Part shown: positions 7,949 through 15,784 of the stretch, in pieces | Numbering within the stretch: the stretch's first letter is position 1 | How the letters are laid out: every line of letters starts with the position of its first letter | From: JAAOYC01 sp036481345 | Lineage (GTDB): Archaea; Nanobdellota; Nanobdellia; Woesearchaeales; WJKL01 | Direction: 5' to 3' | Length of the DNA: 37,179 nt | Assembly (NCBI GenBank): GCA_036481345.1 | Contig: JAZGHU010000055.1 | Coordinates: forward strand, 1 to 37,179 | Notes under the pieces: generated by a model | The model's input: only the letters and a program-made list of their open reading frames with translations | The model's database searches: none | Told to the model about the DNA's origin: nothing | Made by a program: the position numbers and the translations under genes

Positions 7949-7971
7949 ATTCCCTTATTTTTTCTTTTATT
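7940..7971 (+). terminator. Intrinsic-type terminator after the gnd operon
   Basis: GGGAA (7940-7944) and TTCCC (7950-7954) form a stem with loop ATAAA containing the stop codon TAA, followed by a T-rich run (7955-7971). T tracts alone suffice for many archaeal terminators, so termination here is likely. Confidence 0.65.
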
Positions 7972-8019
7972 GGAAAAATTATATAAATGAGTTCTATAAT
8001 AACATAAAAAGGTGATATT

Positions 8020-8463
8020 ATGAATGGAATTGTATGTGGAACATGTGGATATGTTGCTTTGGATGGAAAAGCTCCAGAGAATTGTCCTGTGTGCAACACA
8101 CCAAAATCAGGATTTTCTGAAACAGAAAATGCTATAAACCAACCAGCAGATAAAGAAAATTTAACAGAGCTTGAACAAAAACATATTCCAGTTGTTGAAG
8201 TTGTTAAATCATGTGGATTAGTCCCTGAAGGATGCCAGGATGCTTTAGTAAGAGTAGGAAAAATATTGCATCCAGCTGAAGCAGAACATGTTATTGTTTG
8301 GATTGATTTATATAATGACAATGAATGGATCTCAAGAGTTCATTTAAGTTCTAATGTAAATCCTGCAATAATAAATCATCTGAAATCAGGGGACACTGGA
8401 AAGCTTTCAGTAGTTGCATTCTGTAATCAGCATGGAAAGTGGATTAAAGAAATAGATTTTTAA
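8020..8463 (+). CDS. sor: Superoxide reductase with N-terminal rubredoxin-like ribbon
   Basis: A 147-residue protein reducing superoxide to peroxide without releasing oxygen. Residues 1-30 form a rubredoxin-like knuckle pair (Cys6, Cys9, Cys22, Cys25; CGTC and CPVC). Residues 45-147 are a desulfoferrodoxin/neelaredoxin domain with the full ligand set of the catalytic iron: His55 (KHIP), His84 and His90 (HPAEAEH), Cys135 and His138 (CNQHGKW). The ribbon replaces the desulforedoxin domain of classical two-iron enzymes and may pass electrons. The start is supported by GGTGA upstream and by a box A (around 7979-7988). It marks an anaerobe or microaerobe. Confidence 0.92.
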   Translation: MNGIVCGTCGYVALDGKAPENCPVCNTPKSGFSETENAINQPADKENLTELEQKHIPVVEVVKSCGLVPEGCQDALVRVGKILHPAEAEHVIVWIDLYNDNEWISRVHLSSNVNPAIINHLKSGDTGKLSVVAFCNQHGKWIKEIDF

Positions 8464-8464
8464 G

Positions 8465-8845
8465 ATGTTAACTAAGGAGCAAAAAGGCTTTTTGAAAAAG
8501 ATAGTTCCAATAGTTGCATTTATCGGAGGACTGTGCTGCTTTACTCCAGTTATTCTTGTTTTATTTGGATTAGGAACAGTAGCTTTTGCAGCTTCTCTTT
8601 CTGATAAATTATATGGTACTTACAAATGGGTATTTCGAGGATCTGCTTTATTGTTTTTAGCTGCTTCTTTGTTTTGGTACTTCTATAAAAAAGAAAAAGT
8701 ATGTACAATTGATGCATTGAAAAAGAAAAGAAGACATATAATTAATTTTACACTTATTGTCTTGATTGCAGGAATTTTAGCTTATATTATCTGGTTATAT
8801 GTGATTGTAGAATTGATTGGAATATTCTTAGGGATTTGGGGTTAA
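8465..8845 (+). CDS. MerT-like membrane protein with vicinal cysteines
   Basis: A 126-residue protein with three or four hydrophobic segments. The first carries GGLCCFTPVILVLFG, a Cys-Cys pair in a membrane helix followed by Pro, as in mercury-transport-type (MerT/MerF) proteins. A third Cys lies in the loop after helix 3 (KVCTID). It starts 1 nt after the superoxide reductase stop, so the two are co-transcribed. Metal transport is possible, but no mercuric reductase or MerP is present; a redox-active or other metal role is equally likely. Confidence 0.6.
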   Translation: MLTKEQKGFLKKIVPIVAFIGGLCCFTPVILVLFGLGTVAFAASLSDKLYGTYKWVFRGSALLFLAASLFWYFYKKEKVCTIDALKKKRRHIINFTLIVLIAGILAYIIWLYVIVELIGIFLGIWG

Positions 8846-8868
8846 AGCTTTCTAATCAGAAACTGGAA

Positions 8869-9210
8869 TTATGCAACTCTAAGAAGAACATATCCCAAGT
8901 GTTCTCCTGATCTTGTTCCCATAGGTATTCTTTTGGATTTATTAATCGCTTTTTTCAGATCATTGTCTTTTCTAGTAGGATATCCTGTTGGCAAACCCAT
9001 TACTGTGCTGTAGCTTGAATATGAAAATTTTTCAAATCCTCTTCCAATATGGTCTCCTGGCAAGATTAAGAATTCCATTCCTCTTTCTGATTTTCCAACT
9101 AAATACCCTACATCAGGACACCCTGAATCTAACTCAACATAATCTTCTTGGTTCAGCACAATATCAGTTAAAAGTTTCTTCTCTGAATCATAAGTTTGTG
9201 TTACTTGCAT
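8869..9210 (-). CDS. Hypothetical protein, 113 residues
   Basis: I do not recognise this protein. It is soluble, without signal or membrane segments, with a GYLVGKSERGMEFLILPGDHIGRGF core and a C-terminal GTRSGEHLGYVLLRV stretch, and one Cys. A minus-strand box A (9231-9238) lies 28 nt before the ATG, giving a near-leaderless transcript, which supports expression. A short remnant matching the PfkB gene 3' end lies just upstream (9243-9275), so this gene may originally have followed the kinase directly. Confidence 0.65.
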   Translation of the reverse strand: MQVTQTYDSEKKLLTDIVLNQEDYVELDSGCPDVGYLVGKSERGMEFLILPGDHIGRGFEKFSYSSYSTVMGLPTGYPTRKDNDLKKAINKSKRIPMGTRSGEHLGYVLLRVA

Positions 9211-9242
9211 ATAAATAAGAAATATCTTACTATTTAAAAAGC

Positions 9243-9275
9243 TTACAACCTTCTAACCAAAACTTTTTCTCTTGA
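9243..9275 (-). repeat. Partial copy of the PfkB gene 3' end
   Basis: On the minus strand these bases read SREKVLVRRL plus stop. The intact PfkB gene ends at 10279-10281 with KEKVLVRRL plus stop, and the DNA agrees over about 27 nt with a few C/T changes. The similarity stops beyond that. It looks like a leftover from a duplication or insertion that placed the lipoprotein gene between the kinase and the 113-residue gene. Confidence 0.6.
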
Positions 9276-9291
9276 CTTTAATTGGGTTAAG

Positions 9292-9299
9292 TTTATATA
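9292..9299 (+). promoter_or_regulatory. Box A promoter of the lipoprotein gene
   Basis: TTTATATA begins 30 nt before the ATG at 9322, which predicts a start of transcription within a few bases of the start codon. Confidence 0.7.
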
Positions 9300-9321
9300 G
9301 TAAATCATTTAACAAAAGAAT

Positions 9322-10278
9322 ATGAAAAAAATCATTCTTTTGTTGATAATTGTAATAATTATAGCAGGCTGTGGTTCTGAAGAACAATTAGATAAAGAAT
9401 CAGCAGATTCTGAAGAAGTAAAAACAGCATCACCAATTGAGGAAGAAGTAGCAACAAAAGGAAAAGTTGAATTTGATTCTAAAGCAAAAACAAGTTTAGT
9501 TGTAATTGATTCTCCTTTGGATATAGATTTAGCAATTAAAGGAGATGTTTCTTATGAGATTGATGAGTCCAATGGTGTTAAGGGATCTGGAAAAGGCAGT
9601 TTTGATATTGATTTGGCATCAGATATTGGTATTGCAAAATGCACTAGCACAGAAACTATACCTATAACTTATGATATCAAAGGAAGTTATGATAAATCTT
9701 CCAATCAAATATCTTACAAATCAAGCAATATCAAGCCTTCATCAACAACAGTAGTTTTGGACTGTCCTTCTGCTGAATATGGAGATATTAGTTATGATTT
9801 AGCTCTTCCAATATCTTCTTTTATTGGAACAGGAGAAGAGTTAGTTATAAAGCATGAAGATCAAGCAGTTTCAAGCAAAAAAATACTTCATCCAATAGAA
9901 GGCTGGGATATAAGCATAGAATCTCAATGGACATTTAAAACATTATTAGTATATGAAGAATTTGATTTTGATGTTGATGTAGACCCTGCAATTGTCAGTG
10001 TTGTGCAAGGAGAAACAGCAACTCCTTTAGTTACTGTTAGAAAAGTAAGAGGCCAGGCAAAAGATGTTTCTTTAACTGTAACAAGCTGGCCAAATATCAA
10101 AGCGTTTCTTGTTAATAAAGTTGTTACACCAACAGAAACAACAACATTGACTATTGAAACATCTTGTGATACAGCTCCTGATAATTATCTTTTTACTGTG
10201 CAAGGAGAAACAGCAGGAACATTCAAGACAAGTGTTGACTCAGTAAGTGTTCAAGTGACTAAGAACCCCCAATGTTAA
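9322..10278 (+). CDS. Secreted lipoprotein with C-terminal beta-sandwich-like region
   Basis: A 318-residue protein with a signal peptide ending in lipobox IIAGC (about Cys17), an acidic linker (about 19-50), then a beta-rich middle and a C-terminal region beginning near VDPAIVSVVQGETATPLV that resembles Ig-like modules of archaeal surface proteins. Four other Cys could form disulfides. No catalytic motif is visible. It ends exactly where the oppositely transcribed PfkB gene ends, with no spacer. The role is probably structural or binding at the cell surface (inference). Confidence 0.75.
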   Translation: MKKIILLLIIVIIIAGCGSEEQLDKESADSEEVKTASPIEEEVATKGKVEFDSKAKTSLVVIDSPLDIDLAIKGDVSYEIDESNGVKGSGKGSFDIDLASDIGIAKCTSTETIPITYDIKGSYDKSSNQISYKSSNIKPSSTTVVLDCPSAEYGDISYDLALPISSFIGTGEELVIKHEDQAVSSKKILHPIEGWDISIESQWTFKTLLVYEEFDFDVDVDPAIVSVVQGETATPLVTVRKVRGQAKDVSLTVTSWPNIKAFLVNKVVTPTETTTLTIETSCDTAPDNYLFTVQGETAGTFKTSVDSVSVQVTKNPQC

Positions 10279-11235
10279 TTATAATCTTCTAACTAAAACT
10301 TTTTCTTTTCTATTTTTTATAAACATATGTGCTTGTCTATGTGTTAATAATTTATTTTTAGTTCCAACAAATTGTATAACAGAAGCAGCATTTGCATTTC
10401 CCATCTGCAATGCATGAGCAATATCTTGTTTATGCAATAATCCTGCTAAGAATCCTGAAGCAAAAGCATCACCTGCTCCTGCTGTTGACACGACTTTAAC
10501 ACTATAGGCTGGAAGTGAATATAATGCTGCTCCATCATAAGCAGCAACTCCTTTCGGTCCCTCTGTTACAATCACTATCTTTGGTCCTAATTTGTAAAGT
10601 TCTTGAGCCAAATAAGGAACATAATCTTTTTTTGTTTTTAATAATAATTTGGCTTCTTCTTTATTCAATACAAGAATAGTTGCTGCTTTTAATATAGGTC
10701 TTAGTTTAGATTTCCCTTGTTTTGCAAGATAAGTCGAAGGATTAAACATCAGTTTAATGCTATTTCTTTGAGCAAACTTTGCTATTTTAATTGATGTTTT
10801 AAAAGACTGTTTTAGCATTGTTGCTAAATAGATCCATTTTGTCTTTAATTCTGATTTTTTAATTTCAGGATAGCACAAATGATCAGAAGCTCCCTTGTAT
10901 ACAAAGATAATTCTGTCTTTCTCCTGCTTGCTTTTCAACACAACTGAATAAGAAGTTGGATATTCTGAAGGAGCTGTCTTGATTAACTTCACATTCTCTT
11001 TTTTCAATTCATGTATTAATTTGAATGCATTATGGTCATGCCCTAATTTTCCTAAAAAAGCAACATTCAATCCCATCCTTGCAAGCCCAACAGCAGCATT
11101 TACTCCTCCTCCGCCAGGTTCAAATTTGATATCTTCTACAAGAACCTTATCTCCTAGTTTGCAGTCCTTGATCTTCTGAGAAATAACTGGAAATACATCA
11201 ATAGCTGCACTTCCTACAGTAATAACATCGTACAT
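10279..11235 (-). CDS. PfkB-family sugar kinase
   Basis: A 318-residue ribokinase-fold kinase. The N-terminal motif GGGGVNAAVGLARMG is the sugar-binding Gly region, and the C-terminal STAGAGDAFASGF holds the anion hole and catalytic Asp (GAGD). Family members phosphorylate ribose, fructose, nucleosides or sugar acids; the substrate cannot be told from sequence. Ribokinase activity would feed ribose 5-phosphate into the pathway encoded at 1409-7382. The start is supported by GAGGTG a few bases upstream and a minus-strand CTTAAATA near 11271-11278. Confidence 0.9.
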   Translation of the reverse strand: MYDVITVGSAAIDVFPVISQKIKDCKLGDKVLVEDIKFEPGGGGVNAAVGLARMGLNVAFLGKLGHDHNAFKLIHELKKENVKLIKTAPSEYPTSYSVVLKSKQEKDRIIFVYKGASDHLCYPEIKKSELKTKWIYLATMLKQSFKTSIKIAKFAQRNSIKLMFNPSTYLAKQGKSKLRPILKAATILVLNKEEAKLLLKTKKDYVPYLAQELYKLGPKIVIVTEGPKGVAAYDGAALYSLPAYSVKVVSTAGAGDAFASGFLAGLLHKQDIAHALQMGNANAASVIQFVGTKNKLLTHRQAHMFIKNRKEKVLVRRL

Positions 11236-11273
11236 TAATACACCTCTTTAAGTTAATTTAGAAATAAATCTAT

Positions 11274-12026
11274 TTAAGCTTTTCTCTTATAATATTTCCA
11301 AAGAACAACTCCAGCAACTATTGCCATAATCGCACTCAGATATTGACCCATACTCAATCCTAAAACTCTTGGATCTTCTCTTAAGAAATCTGTAAAAAAT
11401 CTTCCTATGCCCATAAATAAAACAAAGTTCCAGAAGATAAAACCATCTTTCCATTTCTTGATATTCTTGATTGCAGCTAAATATCCCAATAATAGGAATC
11501 TTCCTGCTGCCCCATACAACTGAACAGGATGTCTGCATCCTTCATAGCCTGGAAAATTAAAACACCATTTTACATTAGTCACTATCCCTACTAATTCTCC
11601 ATTTATGAAATTAGCAACCCTTCCCAACGCCAATGCAAACAATCCTGGAAATGTAAGAATATCTGCTAGTTTCAGAAAAGGTATCTTATGTTTCTTAACA
11701 TAATAATAAACAACCAACATAACTCCTAATAACCCTCCATGAAAAGCCATACCTCCTTCCCATACTGCAAATATCTTCAATGGATTTTGAAAATAATACC
11801 CCGGATTCCAGATTAATACTTCAAATAATCTTGCGCCAATAACAACTGCAAGGATTATATAAAGAGAGAAATTCTCAACATCTTTTTTCTCCAGATTCAA
11901 TTCTTTTCTTTTCTTATTAAGAACATAATAAACTAATAAAAATCCAATAATATAGACTAATCCATACCACCTTATTTGTAATGGTCCAATGCTAAACAAA
12001 ACAGGATTTAGATTATGTGTGAACAT
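11274..12026 (-). CDS. lgt: Prolipoprotein diacylglyceryl transferase
   Basis: A 250-residue membrane enzyme that in bacteria moves diacylglycerol from phosphatidylglycerol to the lipobox Cys of prolipoproteins. Key features are present: RWYG (20-22), FHGGLLG with His96, the signature GRVANFINGELVG with Arg136, Asn139 and Glu144, and FLREDPR near the end. About seven membrane segments are seen. A minus-strand box A at 12047-12054 lies 28 nt before the ATG. Lgt is a bacterial protein; in an archaeon with ether lipids its donor must differ or be imported. Three lipobox proteins lie in this window, so it has plausible clients. Confidence 0.93.
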   Translation of the reverse strand: MFTHNLNPVLFSIGPLQIRWYGLVYIIGFLLVYYVLNKKRKELNLEKKDVENFSLYIILAVVIGARLFEVLIWNPGYYFQNPLKIFAVWEGGMAFHGGLLGVMLVVYYYVKKHKIPFLKLADILTFPGLFALALGRVANFINGELVGIVTNVKWCFNFPGYEGCRHPVQLYGAAGRFLLLGYLAAIKNIKKWKDGFIFWNFVLFMGIGRFFTDFLREDPRVLGLSMGQYLSAIMAIVAGVVLWKYYKRKA

Positions 12027-12065
12027 AAGAATAAGAAAAAGAAAAGAATATAAAAAAGTTTGTGT

Positions 12066-13439
12066 TTAACCACAAACTGCAGTTGTTGCTCCTGTATCAG
12101 AAGATGGTTCAAAACCAAATCCAGGAGAAGGTTGTGCTGCATCTATTTCTTCATCACACTCTTCAGGAGCTTCTTCAAATCCAGTACATACTGCTTTTAA
12201 CAAACTTACTGAGTCTCTTCCTGTTGATGCAGTAGCTCCATTAATAACTAGTGTTGGAGAACCTCTTACATCATATTTTTGGTTTTCTGCATCATTGATA
12301 TTGAACTGAGGATAGTTTCCTCTGTAACTTGCTTTATCTTCAAAATTTTCTGTAATCTTGAATTCAAGATCTGTAAACTGTTCACACAGAGCTAATGCAG
12401 TCTTATCTATTTCTGCTTTTTCTAAGCAATCAGCTGAATCTCCTTCTTTTAGGAAACAATTTAGATAATTTATAAACTTATCATTCTGCTCTTTTTGGAT
12501 ACAATATTGACTTGTTTGTTCATAAACTTCTACTTCTCCATGCATAGCATAATTTACAAATTTAACTTCAAAGTCAATCTTATCCCCCAATAATGTAACA
12601 ACTGGAAGCATTCCTTTTTCCATCTGTGTTCCATATGGGCAGTGGCTCATAATAAACAATTCAACTTCTGGAACTTCTTTCTTATCCATGCATCTCCATG
12701 TTCCTTTGCATGTTGCATCTTCACAATCAGTATCTCCATCTCCGTTATCATCAACTTCATTATCACAGATTTCAGCTTCTGGATTAAATGCTGCTCCAAT
12801 CTTTAATGATAGGAAATCTCCTGATTCATCAAGGAATTGTTCTACTTGACCATAATTTGCATCTTCTTTTACACCATCATTGAATAAAACAGCTGGAAGT
12901 ACTGATAGTTTTGAATCTTTGTATATTTTCTTCCCTTCTTTAGAACTATAATCTAATTCTGTTATTTCCATACCTGGAAATGTTTGTTGTAATTGAGTGA
13001 TAAGTCCTGCTGTATCACATGTATCACATCTTTCATCATTTAAGATGACAATGCCTGCTCCACTAACAGTTGTTGTTGATTCACCGTCTCCTTTAAATCC
13101 GCCAGTATAGACAGATATTATTAATATTACAGCCAAAACAGCAGAAACTATTTGCCAGATCTTTATTTTCTTATCTTCTTCAACAGTTGGTTCAAATGGT
13201 TTTTCTTCCTTTGATCTTTCTTCTTTTGGCTCTTCTTCTTTTGAAACTTCTACATCATGTTTAACTTCCTTCTCAATATCTTCATCATCTAATTCTTTAA
13301 CTTCGATTTTATCTTCTTTAGGTTTATCTTCAGATTTAGTTACTTTTGGTTCTACATCTTCTTTAGCAAACTTATCTTCTTCAAACCAAGAATCATCTTC
13401 ATCTACGAGTTTTTTATCTTTATTTTCTTCATCTGCCAT
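12066..13439 (-). CDS. Membrane-anchored tandem thioredoxin-like / DsbA-like protein
   Basis: A 457-residue protein. The first ~85 residues are a highly acidic, Lys/Glu-rich cytoplasmic tail, followed by one membrane helix (IWQIVSAVLAVILIISVYTGG). Outside come a thioredoxin-like domain with CDTC, a short calcium-type Asp-rich loop (EICDNEVDDNGDGDTDCED), and a DsbA/GILT-like domain with active site HCPYG and cis-Pro region GSPTLVING. Many extra Cys are present in the last domain. It probably handles disulfides of surface proteins. I choose the ATG at 13439 because GGGGG lies 8 nt upstream; a TTG 15 nt earlier would overlap that site. Confidence 0.85.
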   Translation of the reverse strand: MADEENKDKKLVDEDDSWFEEDKFAKEDVEPKVTKSEDKPKEDKIEVKELDDEDIEKEVKHDVEVSKEEEPKEERSKEEKPFEPTVEEDKKIKIWQIVSAVLAVILIISVYTGGFKGDGESTTTVSGAGIVILNDERCDTCDTAGLITQLQQTFPGMEITELDYSSKEGKKIYKDSKLSVLPAVLFNDGVKEDANYGQVEQFLDESGDFLSLKIGAAFNPEAEICDNEVDDNGDGDTDCEDATCKGTWRCMDKKEVPEVELFIMSHCPYGTQMEKGMLPVVTLLGDKIDFEVKFVNYAMHGEVEVYEQTSQYCIQKEQNDKFINYLNCFLKEGDSADCLEKAEIDKTALALCEQFTDLEFKITENFEDKASYRGNYPQFNINDAENQKYDVRGSPTLVINGATASTGRDSVSLLKAVCTGFEEAPEECDEEIDAAQPSPGFGFEPSSDTGATTAVCG

Positions 13440-13485
13440 ATTCTGTTCCCCCAAAAATATTTCAGGATTTGTGAAATGGATAACA

Positions 13486-13493
13486 TTTATAAA
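13486..13493. promoter_or_regulatory. Shared palindromic box A, divergent thioredoxin genes
   Basis: TTTATAAA is its own reverse complement. Rightward it lies 31 nt before the thioredoxin ATG (near-leaderless). Leftward it predicts a start near 13463 and a leader of about 22 nt with GGGGG for the membrane thiol protein. No second box A is seen in the 77-nt spacer. Confidence 0.65.
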
Positions 13494-13516
13494 GTTTGTG
13501 CATATTTTCTGATTTT

Positions 13517-13837
13517 ATGGAAGTTACAGACACTGATTTTAAGGAGAAAGTGATAGGGCAGAGCAAGGAAAAGCTAGTTGTAGTTGATTTCTGGGCTTCA
13601 TGGTGCGTCCCTTGCAATATGTTAGCTCCAGTTTTAGAAGAAGTTTGCAATTCTTATGGAGACAAGGTTGTTTTGGCTAAAGTAAATGTAGATGAATGCC
13701 CTCAAACATCAAATGAATTTTCTGTAAATGCAATCCCTGATGTAAGATTGTTCAAAGACGGGAAAGTTATAGATAAATTCACAGGAGTTGTGCCAGCAGA
13801 CACAATAAAACGACATATTGACGAAGCATTAGAGTAA
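13517..13837 (+). CDS. trx: Thioredoxin
   Basis: A 106-residue thioredoxin with active site WCVPC in VDFWASWCVPCNM and the cis-Pro in NAIPDV. It reduces protein disulfides in the cytoplasm and could feed CcdA. The ATG at 13517 is preferred over an in-frame TTG at 13496 because box A lies 31 nt upstream and the family starts at about this point. It is divergent from a membrane thiol protein and precedes, by two genes, a ferredoxin-thioredoxin-reductase-type protein that may reduce it. Confidence 0.93.
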   Translation: MEVTDTDFKEKVIGQSKEKLVVVDFWASWCVPCNMLAPVLEEVCNSYGDKVVLAKVNVDECPQTSNEFSVNAIPDVRLFKDGKVIDKFTGVVPADTIKRHIDEALE

Positions 13838-13870
13838 AATTTTTAAATTAACATAGTTTCTCCTATAAAA

Positions 13871-14881
13871 ATGGAAAAAGTAATAGCTGCATTTGATATA
13901 GGTGCAGGTTCTAAAGATTTAAAGTTGGGAATCTTTGATGAATTTGATAAAATAGAATATGGCGAATTTGACTTTTCTCATATTGATGATTCTGATAACC
14001 TTGCTAAGTTTATTGCAGAAAAAATAACTGACTGGGGGCATGAGATTCAAGCATTTGCAGGCTCAACTCCTGGTATTTTCAGAAGTGATGGAAGTTATGT
14101 TCTTGCTGCACATTTGGGTTTCTTGGATGATACTAATCTTAGAGATAAAATTGCACAAGAATTAAATCTTGATCCAAAATATGGAGCAATAATCAATGAT
14201 GGAGATGCAGGTGGCTTGGGATTATGGAGCTTGCTTAAGATAAGATTTGGATATCTTGCTATAGGAGGAGATCTGGGAGGAGCTTTTGTATCAGAAGAAG
14301 GAAGGATTGAATATCCTTCAACTGATTGGGATAGGAATGATTCAAATCTGCATTTTTCAAATGAACCAGGATACTCAATACCACTTTTCAAAGATGATAC
14401 ACAATATATTGTTGAACACTATGGTGGAAATTATAATCTATTAGGAATTGATGATCTACTAGGCCCTTCTGATGACACAGATTCTGTAAGAGCAGGTGCT
14501 TTAATTTCAGGTCCAGGAATAGTCAGGATATTTCATTCAGTTGCTGGAATAGAAAAACTACCAAAAGAGATAGACCAATTAGCTGAAGATAATATCAAAG
14601 AAGGAGTTAATACTTACAAAATATTTGGAAACCTTATGGGAGAGGTCTGCCAAACAATATTAGAATGTTCATGCACTGATATGGATTTCTATATAGGAGG
14701 AAAACCAAGCGCTGCTGTAAAATATTTTAAAGAAGAAGCTGAAAGCAAGATCAATAAATATAATTCATCTATTCACCAATCACCAATAGAAAAAAGAGGA
14801 GGTAATGCTAACTTAACTGGAGCAGCTTTGTTAGCAAACAGGATAAAAAATGAACAAAGAAGAATTGAAAAAGTTCTCTGA
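13871..14881 (+). CDS. ROK-like sugar kinase (ASKHA fold), divergent
   Basis: A 336-residue protein with ASKHA-kinase landmarks: a phosphate-1 loop FDIGAGSKDLKLGIFD at the N-terminus, INDGDAGGLGLW in the position of the ROK catalytic Asp region, GGDLGGAFVSEEGRI as the second phosphate loop, and a late SGPGIVRI. The ROK zinc motif CxCGxxGC is absent. Glucose or another hexose is a fair guess, which would supply glucose 6-phosphate for Zwf, but the substrate is not shown. The next gene starts 32 nt inside its 3' end, so the two are coupled. Confidence 0.65.
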   Translation: MEKVIAAFDIGAGSKDLKLGIFDEFDKIEYGEFDFSHIDDSDNLAKFIAEKITDWGHEIQAFAGSTPGIFRSDGSYVLAAHLGFLDDTNLRDKIAQELNLDPKYGAIINDGDAGGLGLWSLLKIRFGYLAIGGDLGGAFVSEEGRIEYPSTDWDRNDSNLHFSNEPGYSIPLFKDDTQYIVEHYGGNYNLLGIDDLLGPSDDTDSVRAGALISGPGIVRIFHSVAGIEKLPKEIDQLAEDNIKEGVNTYKIFGNLMGEVCQTILECSCTDMDFYIGGKPSAAVKYFKEEAESKINKYNSSIHQSPIEKRGGNANLTGAALLANRIKNEQRRIEKVL

Positions 14882-15113
14882 AGATTATGCTAACTCAAAA
14901 GGCTTTAAATTACAGCCTGATGAAAAGATGCTGGACATAGTTCTTTCAGGACTGCTAAGAAATCAAGAAAAGCATGGAGAAATCTATTGTCCATGTCGAA
15001 GAGTTACTGAAGACAAAGAAGCAGACAAGAAAATAATTTGTCCATGTGTGTATCATGAGCAAGAAATCAAAGATGATGGACATTGTAAGTGCATGTTGTT
15101 TTTTAAGAATTAA
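14850..15113 (+). CDS. Ferredoxin-thioredoxin reductase catalytic-chain-like protein
   Basis: An 87-residue protein with the three Cys motifs of the FTR catalytic subunit: CPC, CPC and a final CxC followed by MLFF. In the classical enzyme these bind a 4Fe-4S cluster beside an active disulfide and reduce thioredoxin with ferredoxin electrons. The last motif reads CKC where plant enzymes have CHC, although a His stands just before it. The stand-alone chain without a variable subunit is normal in archaea. It overlaps the kinase gene by 32 nt and is one gene away from thioredoxin. Confidence 0.85.
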   Translation: MNKEELKKFSEDYANSKGFKLQPDEKMLDIVLSGLLRNQEKHGEIYCPCRRVTEDKEADKKIICPCVYHEQEIKDDGHCKCMLFFKN

Positions 15114-15784
15114 AGAAATATTTTTTTAATTTCGTTTTCTGTTAAGAGTTTATATTTTCCAGGTTTTAAGTTTCCTAATCTTAGTTCTCCAATTCTTACT
15201 CTTTTTAGAGAATCAACGTGAATACCTACTGCTTTGAAAAGTCTTTTTACTATTTTGTGTCTTCCTTCATGTATTGTGATTTCTACTACATTTGCTTTGA
15301 TTTTTTTGATTCTTGCTTTAACTTTTCTTCTGTCAACATAAACTCCGCTTTCTAGAAGTGCAATTTCCCTTTTTATTGGTCTGCTCAGGATTGCTAAGTA
15401 AGTTTTTTTTGTTTCAAATCTTGGATGAGCTATTTTGTTTGCAAAATCTCCATCATTAGTTAATATTAATAGTCCAGAAGCATTATGATCTAATCTTCCA
15501 ACTGGGAAAACTCTTTCAGGAACGTGAATATAATCCATTATTGTCTTTCTATATTCATCTGTTAGTGCTGTCACACAACCAAGAGGCTTATGAAAAGCAA
15601 TATAGATTCTTTTGGGCTTAGTAACTAGTTTGTTGTTAACATAGATTTTGTCTTTTTCAGATGCTTTATCTCCAATAGTAATGAGTTTATTATTTACTTT
15701 TACTTTTCCATCTTTAATTAATTCTTCTGCTTTTCTTCTTGAGCAGAACCCATAATTACTTAGAAGTTTTTGAACTCTGTGCAT
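15110..15784 (-). CDS. RsuA/RluB-family rRNA pseudouridine synthase
   Basis: A 224-residue protein. An S4 RNA-binding domain (about 1-60, starting MHRVQKLLSNYGFCSRRKAEE) is followed by a catalytic domain with GRLDHNASGLLILTNDG, whose Asp is the nucleophile that isomerises uridine. The FETKKTYLA and HEGRHKIVKRLF regions also fit. This family modifies bacterial ribosomal RNA and is unusual in archaea, where pseudouridylation is mostly guided by box H/ACA RNPs; bacterial transfer is likely. It starts 29 nt inside the zinc-ribbon gene and its stop overlaps the FTR stop tail to tail. Confidence 0.92.
   Translation of the reverse strand: MHRVQKLLSNYGFCSRRKAEELIKDGKVKVNNKLITIGDKASEKDKIYVNNKLVTKPKRIYIAFHKPLGCVTALTDEYRKTIMDYIHVPERVFPVGRLDHNASGLLILTNDGDFANKIAHPRFETKKTYLAILSRPIKREIALLESGVYVDRRKVKARIKKIKANVVEITIHEGRHKIVKRLFKAVGIHVDSLKRVRIGELRLGNLKPGKYKLLTENEIKKIFL

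Noticed and set aside
8465..8845. Mercury resistance operon
   Set aside because: Only the Cys-Cys helix resembles MerT; no MerP, MerA or MerR gene is present.
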